Shown: one piece after another, positions 47,964 to 55,729 of the stretch
How the letters are laid out: every line of letters begins with the position of its first letter
How positions within the stretch are numbered: position 1 is the first letter of the stretch
From: Actinospineispora acaciae DSM 45401
GTDB taxonomy: Bacteria > Actinomycetota > Actinomycetes > Mycobacteriales > Pseudonocardiaceae
Direction of reading: 5' to 3'
Length of the DNA: 64,000 bases
Assembly: GCF_000620785.1 (NCBI RefSeq)
Contig: NZ_JIAI01000007.1
Location: forward strand, 368,134-432,133
Translations under genes and position numbers: made by a program
Notes under the pieces: model-generated
Databases searched by the model: none
Told to the model about the DNA's origin: nothing
The model's input: only the letters and a program-made list of their open reading frames with translations

Positions 47964-48607
47964 CGCGAGCCGCCGAGCTGGGCGGTGAGCGTGGCGGCGT
48001 CGGTCTGGATGGAGCCGCCGAACCAGGCCAGCTGGTCCAGTGACCGCCGCGCCGCCTCGCGGTCGCCCGCCCCGCAGGCGTCGGTCACCACGACGGGCAG
48101 GTAGCCGAGGTCCAGGGCGTGCCGGACGGTCGGCTCGATGCCCACCTCCAGCGCCACGCCGACGATGGCGAACGCCTCGATGCCGGCGTCGCGCAGCACG
48201 AAGTCCAGCGGGGTGCCGACGAACGCGGACATGGCGAGCTTGTCGAACACCGCCTCGCTCGGGCGCGGGTCCAGCTCGGGCAGTAGCTGGGTGCCCGCCG
48301 CGTTCGGTGGGAACGCGGAGATCAACTTGTCCACGTCGTCGGTGTGCTGCCAGTCCATCGCGGTGCGCAGGCCGGCGGCCCCGGTGAGCTCCATGGGCAG
48401 GCTCACGTGCCGGGTGAACAGGGTGCGGACGCCGGCGGCCCTGGCGGCGGCCAGCACCGAGGTGACCCGCTCGGTCACCCGCCGCGCGTCGGCGATCTGC
48501 CCGACCACGCCGACCTGCATGTCGTAGACCAGCAGCGCCAGGTGCCGGGGGTCGCAGGCGTCCTCCAGCGAGCGGCGCACCCGGATGTCGGCGGCGCGCG
48601 GGTTCAT
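47960..48607 (-). CDS. Isochorismatase-like hydrolase lacking the usual catalytic Cys
   Basis: 215 residues. The Asp (LLVYDMQVGVV) and Lys (VFDKLAMSAF) of the isochorismatase fold are present, but the position normally occupied by catalytic Cys is Gly in GVALEVGIEPTVRHA. True isochorismatases also lack Cys, whereas amidohydrolase members need it, so this is either an isochorismatase-type enzyme or a distinct subgroup. ATG 48607 overlaps the previous stop by one base. Confidence 0.82.
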   Translation of the reverse strand: MNPRAADIRVRRSLEDACDPRHLALLVYDMQVGVVGQIADARRVTERVTSVLAAARAAGVRTLFTRHVSLPMELTGAAGLRTAMDWQHTDDVDKLISAFPPNAAGTQLLPELDPRPSEAVFDKLAMSAFVGTPLDFVLRDAGIEAFAIVGVALEVGIEPTVRHALDLGYLPVVVTDACGAGDREAARRSLDQLAWFGGSIQTDAATLTAQLGGSR

Positions 48608-48957
48608 CAGCGGCCGCCCGCGACGGACGACTTGGTGGTGCGGTCGTACGGCTCGTCGACGTCGATCTCGGGCCGGAACAGGCTCTCGATCGGCAACGCC
48701 ACCTGCACCGGGATGAAGAACCACTCCAGCATGTTCGCCTTCGACAGCGGGAAGTCGTCGGTGTACCGGCGCGCCTCCTCCACCGAGTCCAGCTCGAAGA
48801 CGATCACCACGCCGGGCTCGTCGGCGCGGGCGTAGTTCTCCCGCACGATCCCGGCCTTCCACAGCCGCCACACGTTCGACACCTCGTCCGGCAGGTACGG
48901 GGTGATCATCTCCATGGTCACACCGGGCCGGAACCTGTCGTAAGCGATGATCTTCAT
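48607..48957 (-). CDS. Small dimeric alpha-beta barrel-type protein
   Basis: 116 residues beginning MKIIAYDRFRPGVTMEMI, with strands and helices resembling ferredoxin-like dimeric barrels (muconolactone isomerase/YCII type). No catalytic residue can be named. ATG 48957 follows GGAGGG. First gene of the MarR-facing operon (barrel protein, isochorismatase-like, TMEM175, DJ-1). Confidence 0.65.
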   Translation of the reverse strand: MKIIAYDRFRPGVTMEMITPYLPDEVSNVWRLWKAGIVRENYARADEPGVVIVFELDSVEEARRYTDDFPLSKANMLEWFFIPVQVALPIESLFRPEIDVDEPYDRTTKSSVAGGR

Positions 48958-49008
48958 CGGAGAGCGTCCCTCCAGCAGCCACGCCGGGCGAAGCGCCACG
49001 GCCACCGC

Positions 49009-49020
49009 TAAAGTACTTTA
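49009..49020. promoter_or_regulatory. MarR-type operator
   Basis: TAAAGTACTTTA is a perfect 12-bp palindrome 2 bp upstream of the marR-like GTG and 51 bp upstream of the divergent four-gene operon. Its AT-rich sequence stands out from the surrounding GC-rich DNA. Confidence 0.7.
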
Positions 49021-49022
49021 AC

Positions 49023-49607
49023 GTGCAGCAATCACAACCCCCAATTTCCGGCCGTGACCACGTCGACGAGGTGCTCGAGATGTGGGCGCGCGAGGCCCCG
49101 GGGCTGGACACCTCGCCGGTCGCCGTCGTCGCCAGGCTCGGGCGGGTGCGCGCGTACGTGGACCGCGAGCTGGACGAGGTGTTCGGCCGTTTCGGGCTGA
49201 CCCGCCAGTCCTGGGACGTGCTGGCCTGCCTGCGCCGCGTCGGCGAGCCCTACCGGCTGACCCCGACCGAGATCAACCAGGCGGTCATGCGCACCTCGGG
49301 GGCGATCACCCACACGCTGCACGGCCTGGAGTACGCCGGACTGATCAGCCGCGTGCCGAACCCCGAGGACGGCCGCAGCATGCACGTCCAGCTCACCGAG
49401 GCCGGCCGTGAGCTGCTCACCCGCGTCGGCCCGGAGCACATGGCCAACGAACGCCGGATGCTCGCCCCGCTCACCGCCGACGAGCAGGCCACCCTCGCCG
49501 GCCTGCTGCGCAAGCTCCTGGTCGGGTTCGAGAGCCGCAGCCCCATGCCGCACGCCCCGCCGGCCAAACGCCGCCGCTACGCGAACATCCGGCTACCGCC
49601 GGACTAG
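49023..49607 (+). CDS. MarR-family regulator
   Basis: 194 residues from GTG 49023. The winged helix LTPTEINQAVMRTSGAITHT and wing RVPNPEDGRSMHVQLTEAG are clear. It begins 2 bp from a perfect palindrome, so it is probably leaderless and autorepressed, controlling the divergent operon (48957-46531). Its TAG stop is part of a CTAG that also serves as the stop of the converging gene. Confidence 0.9.
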   Translation: MQQSQPPISGRDHVDEVLEMWAREAPGLDTSPVAVVARLGRVRAYVDRELDEVFGRFGLTRQSWDVLACLRRVGEPYRLTPTEINQAVMRTSGAITHTLHGLEYAGLISRVPNPEDGRSMHVQLTEAGRELLTRVGPEHMANERRMLAPLTADEQATLAGLLRKLLVGFESRSPMPHAPPAKRRRYANIRLPPD

Positions 49608-50329
49608 CTCGCGCGCAGCACCCGGGTGGTGACGGCCGCGGCGGGGTTCAGCTCCAGCAGCAGTTCGGTAAGCCTGGCTCCGGCGTCCTCCAGGCCGGTC
49701 GGGCCGAGCGCCGGCAGGCCGTCCAGGATGAACACGGCGTGGGTGGTGTGGTCGGTGATCCGGGTGCGGTAGCACTGGCGCCAGTTCCAGCGACGGCAGG
49801 TGACGCCCTGGTCGTCGCGCCAGACCACCTCGCCCGGCTCGGGGTGCTCGACCACGCGTTCGCCGTGGGCGACGGTGTCGAAGTCCTCCGCGCCGGTGGC
49901 CAGGGTCAGGCGCAGCGGGCCGGCGTAGTGGTCCACGTCCTCACCGCCGATCGGGACCAGGTGGCCGATGGACACGGCGTTGTAGGCGTCGGTCAGCCGG
50001 TTCACCCTCGGCAGGCCCTGGTCGAGCCGCCGCAGCAGGGCCTCGACGCTGCACCGGGTCCGGTTGGGCTTGGCGCCGAACAGCCGAAACGCGTCGTGCC
50101 ACTGGCGGATCTGCGGCAACGTGTCCGGGGCGGCGCCGTCGAGCCGTTCGCGGGCGGTCCGTTCGGCGTCGGCGAGCGCGCGCTCGCTGGCCGCGTCGGA
50201 GGGGCCGGACTCGAGGTCGTCGGCGACCACCAGGTAGGCGACGTAGTCCGGGTAGCGCGCGGCGACCTCGGGATCGATCGAGGCGGCGTCCAGCCACTCC
50301 CGCCGTGGGGCGGCGACGGACCGCGTCAT
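49604..50329 (-). CDS. B3/B4 (tRNA-editing-like) domain protein
   Basis: 241 residues with the free-standing B3/B4 fold of phenylalanyl-tRNA synthetase beta subunits (WHDAFRLFGAKPNRTRCSVE, RVNRLTDAYNAVSIGHLVP, GPLRLTLATGAEDF). Such proteins may proofread misacylated tRNA or amino-acid derivatives. ATG 50329 follows GGAAGGG. The stop is TAG on the minus strand of the CTAG at 49604-49607, shared with marR. Confidence 0.82.
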   Translation of the reverse strand: MTRSVAAPRREWLDAASIDPEVAARYPDYVAYLVVADDLESGPSDAASERALADAERTARERLDGAAPDTLPQIRQWHDAFRLFGAKPNRTRCSVEALLRRLDQGLPRVNRLTDAYNAVSIGHLVPIGGEDVDHYAGPLRLTLATGAEDFDTVAHGERVVEHPEPGEVVWRDDQGVTCRRWNWRQCYRTRITDHTTHAVFILDGLPALGPTGLEDAGARLTELLLELNPAAAVTTRVLRAS

Positions 50330-50431
50330 GAGCCGGCCCTTCCGTCGAGCGGGCGGCGTTCGAGGATGTGGTCGACCGGCACGGATGGCCATTCTTCCGT
50401 CCGGACCTGTGCGGGCGCCGACCAGGGCCGG

Positions 50432-51034
50432 TCAGGGTGGGGCGGCCGGGAGTGCGTCGACCAGGGTGCGGGCGGCGTCCCGGGCGGCTCGGGCGCGCGC
50501 GGGATCGTCCAGGCCCTGCAGGTACAGCGCCCAGTGGCCCTCGACCAGGCAGGCCAGGCCGTAGGCGGTGCGGCCGACCTGGGCCGGGGTGGCGTGCGGG
50601 CGTTCGCGGCGGAGCTGCCGCTCGACCTCGGGCAACCAGCGGTCCCGCCAGAGCGCGAGCAGCCGGTCGCGCACGGACGGCTCGCGGGCGGCCAGCGCGA
50701 CCAGCTCGGTCCACACCACGAGGTGCTCGCGCTGCTGGTAGAAGCCCGGTTCGAAGGCGAGGTCGAGCCTGTCCCGGAACGGCGCGCCCGGATCGCCCAG
50801 CACCATCGTCTCGCCGTAGCGGCCGACCACCTCGTCCAGGAACGCCCTGACCAGGGCGTCGCGGTCGCCGAAGTAGTGGAACACCAGGGTGCGCTGCAGG
50901 CCGGCCCGCTGCGCGACCTTGGCGACGGTGACCTCGGCCAGTCCGTGGCCGGCGACCTCGGCGGCCATGGCCTCCAGGATGTGCGCCCGGCGCTCGGCGG
51001 CCTTGCTCGGACGGCCGACTTTGTTTACTGTCAC
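50432..51034 (-). CDS. TetR-family regulator
   Basis: 200 residues from GTG 51034. The helix-turn-helix LAEVTVAKVAQRAGLQRTLVFHYF is typical of TetR, with a helical effector domain. The GTG lies inside the palindrome at 51028-51041 and 9 bp after a TATATA box, suggesting a leaderless, self-repressed gene. The divergent flavin oxidase is the likely target. Confidence 0.87.
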   Translation of the reverse strand: MTVNKVGRPSKAAERRAHILEAMAAEVAGHGLAEVTVAKVAQRAGLQRTLVFHYFGDRDALVRAFLDEVVGRYGETMVLGDPGAPFRDRLDLAFEPGFYQQREHLVVWTELVALAAREPSVRDRLLALWRDRWLPEVERQLRRERPHATPAQVGRTAYGLACLVEGHWALYLQGLDDPARARAARDAARTLVDALPAAPP

Positions 51035-51049
51035 GACAGTCAATATATA
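51021..51049. promoter_or_regulatory. Bidirectional promoter with TetR operator
   Basis: On plus, TTGTTT (51021-51026) and TATATA (51044-51049) are 17 bp apart and drive the flavin oxidase. The palindrome ACTGTC-AC-GACAGT (51028-51041) fills the spacer. TATATA is self-complementary and can also serve as the -10 for the minus-strand tetR 9 bp away. Confidence 0.65.
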
Positions 51050-51077
51050 CAGGGCGGACGGCGGGGAGGAGCGAGCC

Positions 51078-52487
51078 ATGCCGGGGCACGGCGCGGTCGA
51101 GATGGTCGAGGTGGCGGTGGTCGGCGCCGGGCTGTCCGGGCTGGTGGCGGCGCGGCGGCTGGTCCAGCGCGGGGTTCGGTCGGTGCTGGTGCTGGAGGCG
51201 TCCGACCGGGTCGGCGGGCGGGTGCTGAACCAGCGGGTGGACGCGGACACGATCGTCGAGGCGGGCGGTCAGTTCGTCGGGCCCGGCCAGGACCGGGTGC
51301 TCGCGCTGGCCGGCGAGCTCGGGGTGCCGACCTTCCCCACCTACGACCGCGGCCGCACGGTGCTGGTGCTCGGCGGGCGCCGGCACGCCTTCCGCGCGCT
51401 GCCCTACCGGTTCCCGCTGGCCATGGCGGACTTCCTGCGGGCGGCGGTCAGGCTGGGGACGGCCGCGCGGCGGGTCGACCCGCGCCGTCCGTGGGCGGCG
51501 CCGGACGCGGCCGCGCTGGATGCCGCGACCCTGGCCGACTTCGTCCGGCGCACCACCAGGACCGAGCCGGCGCGCAACCTGTTCACGCTGGTCAGCGCGG
51601 TGATCTTCGGCGGGGAGCCGGCCGAGGTGTCGCTGCTGGCGGCGCTGGCCCACATCCGCTCGACCGGCGGGCTGTACCGGCTGCTCGCGGTGCGCGGCGG
51701 CGCCCAGGAGCGGCGGCTGGCCGGCGGGTCGCACGAGCTCGCGCTGCGGATGTCCGCCCAGCTCGGCGACCGGGTGCGGCTGGGCCGCCCGGTGGCCGGG
51801 ATCGAGCGGCGGGACGGCGGGGCGCGGCTGCTGATGCCCGGCGGCGGCGTAGTGAGCGCCCGGCGGGTGATCGTGGCGCTCGCCCCAGCCGACCGCGCCA
51901 GGATCGGCTTCGACCCGCCGCTGCCGGAGCCGGTCGCCACCGCGTACCGGCGCGCCGGCAGCCTCAGCGCGGTGCGGGTCAACGCCGTGTACGACCGGCC
52001 GTTCTGGCGCGAGGCGGGGCTCAACGGCCAGGCCCTCGCCGACACCGGCCCGGCCCCGCTGACCTTCGACAACTCACCGCCCGACGCCCACGTGGGCATC
52101 CTCACCACCTATCTCGCCGGCGCCACCGGCACCGCCGGCAACCGGCTGGCGCCGACGCAGCGCCAGCTCGACGACCCCGAGGCCCGCCGCGACGGCGTGC
52201 TGGACTGCCTGGCCGGCTACTTCGGCGAGCGCGCCCGTCGCCCGGTCGCCTACCTGGAGCACGACTGGCGGACCGAGCGCTTCCTCTCCGGCTGCCTGCC
52301 CCGCACCCCACCGGGCCTGCTCACCTCCGCCGGGCCGAGCCTGCGCGAGCATCCCGGCCCGATCGTGTGGGCCGGCTCCGAGCAGGCCGAGGCGTGGGAT
52401 GGCTTCATGGACGGCGCGATCCGCTCCGGCGAGCGCGCCGCGAACCTGGTCGCCACCCAGGTCAGCGCCGGTACGGGCCGAGGGTGA
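51078..52487 (+). CDS. FAD-dependent amine oxidase-like protein
   Basis: 469 residues. The FAD-binding Rossmann motif VVGAGLSGLVAARRL begins at about residue 14, with DRVGGRVLN after it, and the C-terminal WAGSEQAEAWDGFMDGAIRSG is the second FAD motif of monoamine-oxidase-like flavoenzymes. It may oxidise an amine, polyamine or a small metabolite. ATG 51078 follows GGGAGGAG. Controlled by the divergent TetR via the operator at 51028. The last 26 bp overlap the converging peptidase gene. Confidence 0.87.
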   Translation: MPGHGAVEMVEVAVVGAGLSGLVAARRLVQRGVRSVLVLEASDRVGGRVLNQRVDADTIVEAGGQFVGPGQDRVLALAGELGVPTFPTYDRGRTVLVLGGRRHAFRALPYRFPLAMADFLRAAVRLGTAARRVDPRRPWAAPDAAALDAATLADFVRRTTRTEPARNLFTLVSAVIFGGEPAEVSLLAALAHIRSTGGLYRLLAVRGGAQERRLAGGSHELALRMSAQLGDRVRLGRPVAGIERRDGGARLLMPGGGVVSARRVIVALAPADRARIGFDPPLPEPVATAYRRAGSLSAVRVNAVYDRPFWREAGLNGQALADTGPAPLTFDNSPPDAHVGILTTYLAGATGTAGNRLAPTQRQLDDPEARRDGVLDCLAGYFGERARRPVAYLEHDWRTERFLSGCLPRTPPGLLTSAGPSLREHPGPIVWAGSEQAEAWDGFMDGAIRSGERAANLVATQVSAGTGRG

Positions 52488-53094
52488 CGCCCCGGCCGCC
52501 GTAGAACCGCGCGAAGTCGGCGCGGCGGATGCGCGCGAACGACTGGTTGTGCGCCCGATCTCCCGACGGGTTGTGGATCACGATCTCGTCGCCGGTGTGG
52601 CCCACCACGAGCACCAGGTGACCGCCCGTACCCGGCGGGACCGGCGGCTCCGAGTCCGGCCACCGGACGCTCGCGTGCACCGAGGCCATAACCAGCGCAC
52701 CGCCCTCGACCAGCTCGGTGATCTCGTCCAGCTCCAGCTCGGGACGGGACCGCGCGGCCAGGCCGAACCGCTCGGCCACGTACCGGGTGAACGGCTCGTA
52801 GATCAGCCCCTGGACGGAGTCCTCCCGCACCACGTACGCGCCGTGCGCCATGGCCTCCTTGGCCAGCACGACCAGCGGCCGGTCCCGCCCGGTCCAGTGG
52901 CTCAGCGCCATCTTCAGGCACGCCATGCCGCAGGCCCGCCAGCTCCAGAACTCGTACTCCCGAGGGTCCCGCGCCCCCGACCGCGACCAGAGCGGGTCGT
53001 CCCCGGCGCGCACGGTCCCGGCCAGGATGTCCGCGATGAGATCGGGCGACTCCCACTGCGCCCGGTAGGGCACGTCCCGAATGACGCCGGTCAA
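52462..53094 (-). CDS. C39-like cysteine peptidase
   Basis: 210 residues. The predicted Cys nucleophile lies in WSWRACGMACLKMALSH, the His in GGHLVLVVGH and the following Asn/Asp in VIHNPSGDR, the pattern of Peptidase_C39_2. There is no secretion signal. I chose TTG 53094 since it forms TTGA with the stop of the dipeptidase gene and starts the conserved region; an ATG at 53178 would overlap the dipeptidase gene by 88 bp. A peptide- or cell-wall-hydrolysing role is likely. Confidence 0.78.
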   Translation of the reverse strand: MTGVIRDVPYRAQWESPDLIADILAGTVRAGDDPLWSRSGARDPREYEFWSWRACGMACLKMALSHWTGRDRPLVVLAKEAMAHGAYVVREDSVQGLIYEPFTRYVAERFGLAARSRPELELDEITELVEGGALVMASVHASVRWPDSEPPVPPGTGGHLVLVVGHTGDEIVIHNPSGDRAHNQSFARIRRADFARFYGGRGVTLGPYRR

Positions 53095-53777
53095 TCGACG
53101 TACCTCGTGCCGTAGCGGGCGGCGGTTCCATTCGTCATCAGGCACCAATAGCGGTCGCCCAGCGACCAGTGCCACCATTCGGTCGGGTAGTTGGCGAACC
53201 CGGCGGTGGTGAGCGTCTCGATGAGCAGGTCGCGGTTGCGGCGCTGGTCGGGGCTCAGGTCGGCGGCCGCCGTGAAACACCTGCCCTGGCTTTCCTCGGG
53301 GTTGGCGTCCACCGGCGAGCCCATGTCGAGCTCCCGGCCCGCGGAGTCGCACAGCGTGATGTCCACGGCGCCGCCGGTGGTGTGCGGCGGCGCTCCCTCC
53401 GGGGGCGCGGTGAAGCGCGAGGCGAGCGTCCTGACCTCGTCGGGGCTCCGGTCGGGGTGTGCGAGCGCGAGCTTGTCCACGTACCTGTCGAACAGCCGCT
53501 GCTGCACGGCCGGCGCGCGGTAGCCGTCCACGACCAGGAAGGTCAGCCCGTCCGGGAGGGTCTCGACGGCGGCGGTGAGCCGGCGCGCCACCTCCTCGCG
53601 GACCAGGCAGCGCACGCCGGCCTGGGAGTGGCGCCGCGACTCGGTCCGGATCGCCTCGATGCGCGCGAGGTCGGCCATCGGCTCGCCGGACTCGACGATC
53701 GGGATCGCCGCCACCCTCGGGTCGCCCATGAGCACGACGCCGGGCGGCGGTTCGATGATTCGGTCAGGCTGCGTCAT
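53091..53777 (-). CDS. VanX-like D-Ala-D-Ala dipeptidase (M15D)
   Basis: 228 residues with the zinc and catalytic residues H132 and D139 (HTTGGAVDIT), E200 and H203 (EWWHWSLGDRYW). M15D enzymes split D-Ala-D-Ala, either for wall recycling or, with vanH and vanA, for glycopeptide resistance; no van partners are present, so a housekeeping or dipeptide-scavenging role is favoured. It is cotranscribed with the C39-like peptidase (TTGA overlap). Confidence 0.88.
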   Translation of the reverse strand: MTQPDRIIEPPPGVVLMGDPRVAAIPIVESGEPMADLARIEAIRTESRRHSQAGVRCLVREEVARRLTAAVETLPDGLTFLVVDGYRAPAVQQRLFDRYVDKLALAHPDRSPDEVRTLASRFTAPPEGAPPHTTGGAVDITLCDSAGRELDMGSPVDANPEESQGRCFTAAADLSPDQRRNRDLLIETLTTAGFANYPTEWWHWSLGDRYWCLMTNGTAARYGTRYVD

Positions 53778-53850
53778 GTCGCTCCCCCCATCGCCGGCAC
53801 GCTATCGCGCGGATCCCGTGTCGGCACGGGCACATGCACCCGGCCTCGAC

Positions 53851-53893
53851 GCCGAGCCTCAATGCCGAGCCCCAACACCAAGCCTCAGTGCCG
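53851..53893. repeat. 13-bp tandem repeat, three copies
   Basis: GCCGAGCCTCAAT, GCCGAGCCCCAAC and ACCAAGCCTCAGT follow each other directly from 53851 to 53889, with GCCG starting a fourth. It lies in the 107-bp gap upstream of the dipeptidase gene and overlaps the stop region of the gene at 53885. Confidence 0.6.
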
Positions 53894-54316
53894 TCCCCGG
53901 TCGGCGTTGAGCGCCGTCCAGCCGCCGCCCTCCGCGAGCCGTTCCAGCACCGCCTCCACATGGTCGGCGAACACCGCCAGGTCCCGGTGCAGCAGCTCGG
54001 CCCGCCGGGGGTCGAGCGGCCCGTCGTCGTGCCGCCACAGCTCCATCGGCGCGAACCCCACGAAGTAGACCGACCGCAACATCCGCAGCAGCCTCTTCGA
54101 CGGGTCCTCGGACGCCGCCAGGTACTCCGCCTCGATGTCCGAGCAGGCCGACAGCACGTCACCGATCCGGCGCACCGCATCCGCCGGCGTCCCCGACCAG
54201 TCCGCCCCCGGCCAGGCGGCGTCGCTGAGCTCCAGCCACAGCCGCCAGCCGGCCGCGACCTCGGCGTGATCGCGCGGCACCCACGGGTGTGGAACCCACG
54301 GCGCCGGCTCGGCCAT
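53885..54316 (-). CDS. Uncharacterised actinobacterial protein
   Basis: 143 residues from ATG 54316. It is largely helical, Trp-rich at the start and acidic overall, with no recognisable motif. Heptad-like spacing near the C-terminus suggests a helical bundle. It ends in the tandem-repeat array upstream of the dipeptidase gene. Confidence 0.5.
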   Translation of the reverse strand: MAEPAPWVPHPWVPRDHAEVAAGWRLWLELSDAAWPGADWSGTPADAVRRIGDVLSACSDIEAEYLAASEDPSKRLLRMLRSVYFVGFAPMELWRHDDGPLDPRRAELLHRDLAVFADHVEAVLERLAEGGGWTALNADRGRH

Positions 54317-54388
54317 TGGCCAACTATGCCCGAGCCCGCTCGCCCGCGACCAGCATGAATGAGCGAGTTCACGGGCCCGGACGGCGCA

Positions 54389-55240
54389 CTACGCGGTGTG
54401 GTCCACCAGCGCCGGGATGACGATGTCCCAGACCTCGGGCGGTGGCATCTGGTGGCCGACGCCGGGCAGCGGGACCAGCTTGGCGTCCGGGATCTCGCGG
54501 GCCAGCGCCTCCCCGTGGCCGTAGGGGAACAGCGGGTCCTCGGTGCCGTGCATGACCAGCGTCGGCGCGGTGATCTCGCCGAGGCGCGGGCGGACCGGTT
54601 CGCCGCCCCCGACCATCCAGTGGTTCGCCGCGGCGGCCAGGTTCGGGGAGCGGTCGAAGGCGCGGCCCGCGATCCGGCGGATGCGCGGCTCGTCCACCGG
54701 GATGGTGCCGGCGAAGCCGCGTTCCCCGTCGATGAAGTACGCGATGACCGACTCGCGGTCGGCCCAGTCCGGGCCAGGGCCGGGCTCCTGGAACCGCCGC
54801 GCCAGCTCCGGGCTCATCGACGGCAGGCCGTCGCCGCCGGGCGAGGTGGAGATCAGGGTCAGCGTGGCCACCCTGGCTGGGTGGTGCACGGCCAGCGTCT
54901 GGGCGACCATGCCGCCCCCGGACATGCCCACGACGTGCGCCGAGCGCAGCCCGAGCGCGTCCAGCACGCCCACGGCGTCGGCCACCATGTCCGGCCCGGT
55001 GTACGGCGGAGCGCCGACCGGGAACGTGGTGGAACGGCCGGTGTCGCGGCTGTCGTAGCGGATGACGTAACGACCGGCGGAGGCGAGCCGCGTGCAGAGC
55101 TCGTCCTCCCACCAGTCCATGGACGCCTCCGCCCCGCCGATGAGAAGGATCGGCGGGGCGGCCGGGTCACCGAAGGCCTGCGCGCAGATGTCGATGCCGT
55201 TCACCGGCAGCATGCGCTCGTCGGGCGCGGGGTTGGTCAT
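54389..55240 (-). CDS. Alpha/beta hydrolase
   Basis: 283 residues. Nucleophile Ser in VVGMSGGGMVAQTLA, Asp in MHGTEDPLFPYG and His in PGVGHQMPPPEVW form the triad. RYDSRDTGRSTTFPVG and DWADRESVIAYF are shared with the aclacinomycin methylesterase/RdmC-like group, so it may be an esterase. ATG 55240 has AAGGTGG upstream; ATG 55249 is also in frame. Confidence 0.85.
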   Translation of the reverse strand: MTNPAPDERMLPVNGIDICAQAFGDPAAPPILLIGGAEASMDWWEDELCTRLASAGRYVIRYDSRDTGRSTTFPVGAPPYTGPDMVADAVGVLDALGLRSAHVVGMSGGGMVAQTLAVHHPARVATLTLISTSPGGDGLPSMSPELARRFQEPGPGPDWADRESVIAYFIDGERGFAGTIPVDEPRIRRIAGRAFDRSPNLAAAANHWMVGGGEPVRPRLGEITAPTLVMHGTEDPLFPYGHGEALAREIPDAKLVPLPGVGHQMPPPEVWDIVIPALVDHTA

Positions 55241-55282
55241 GGCGCCCACCTTGGCCTCTCACCCGGACGGGTGGCACGCCAA

Positions 55283-55534
55283 TTAGAGTCCGATGGGGAG
55301 ACTTCCCAGCAGCCCGCCGAGCATGTCGCCACCCCCGGCGCCGCCGGCCTCCTCGGAGCCGGCGCCCTCCGAGCTGGTGTCCGAGCTCGGCGCCTTCTTC
55401 TCCGAGCTGGTGCCCTTCGAACCGTCGTCGTGGCGGCCGTCGCCCGGCTCGTCGGCGAACGCCGCTCCGGCGCCCGCCACCAGTGCCCCGGCGGTGACGA
55501 TTCCGGCAATGACCACGCGTGCGGTACGTGACAT
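55283..55534 (-). CDS. Small secreted protein
   Basis: 83 residues. Residues 1-27 are a standard Sec signal peptide (MSRTARVVIAGIVTAGALVA, then GAGAAFA) with predicted cleavage before Asp-Glu. The mature part is hydrophilic, Ser/Glu/Lys-rich, ending in a Gly-rich hydrophobic tail (GGDMLGGLLGSLPIGL). It has no cysteine or known domain. ATG 55534 follows GGAAGGG. Confidence 0.72.
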   Translation of the reverse strand: MSRTARVVIAGIVTAGALVAGAGAAFADEPGDGRHDDGSKGTSSEKKAPSSDTSSEGAGSEEAGGAGGGDMLGGLLGSLPIGL

Positions 55535-55612
55535 GCGAAACAGATCCCTTCCATTACGGGGAGCGAAGGCGCACACGCTAGTTACAGGACAATCACGATG
55601 TCGAATCGGGAA

Positions 55613-55638
55613 CGTCACTGTCGCCCAATTCAGTGACG
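55613..55638. promoter_or_regulatory. Inverted repeat in the divergent region upstream of LysR
   Basis: CGTCACTG (55613-55620) and CAGTGACG (55631-55638) are perfect inverted 8-mers with a 10-bp spacer in the 195-bp gap between the secreted-protein and lysR genes. They may be an operator; the centre distance suits a dimeric regulator. Confidence 0.45.
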
Positions 55639-55729
55639 ATGTTTGACGTTGCCGACCAGCGGGAACCGGCATATCTAATTGCGCGGGCAAAAACACGAGC
55701 ACCGCTCGCACCGGGCAGGATCGTCGGCC

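Noticed and set aside
53091..53777. VanX-like gene as part of a glycopeptide-resistance cluster
   Set aside because: No vanH, vanA, vanS or vanR genes are nearby; the only coupled gene is a C39-like peptidase.
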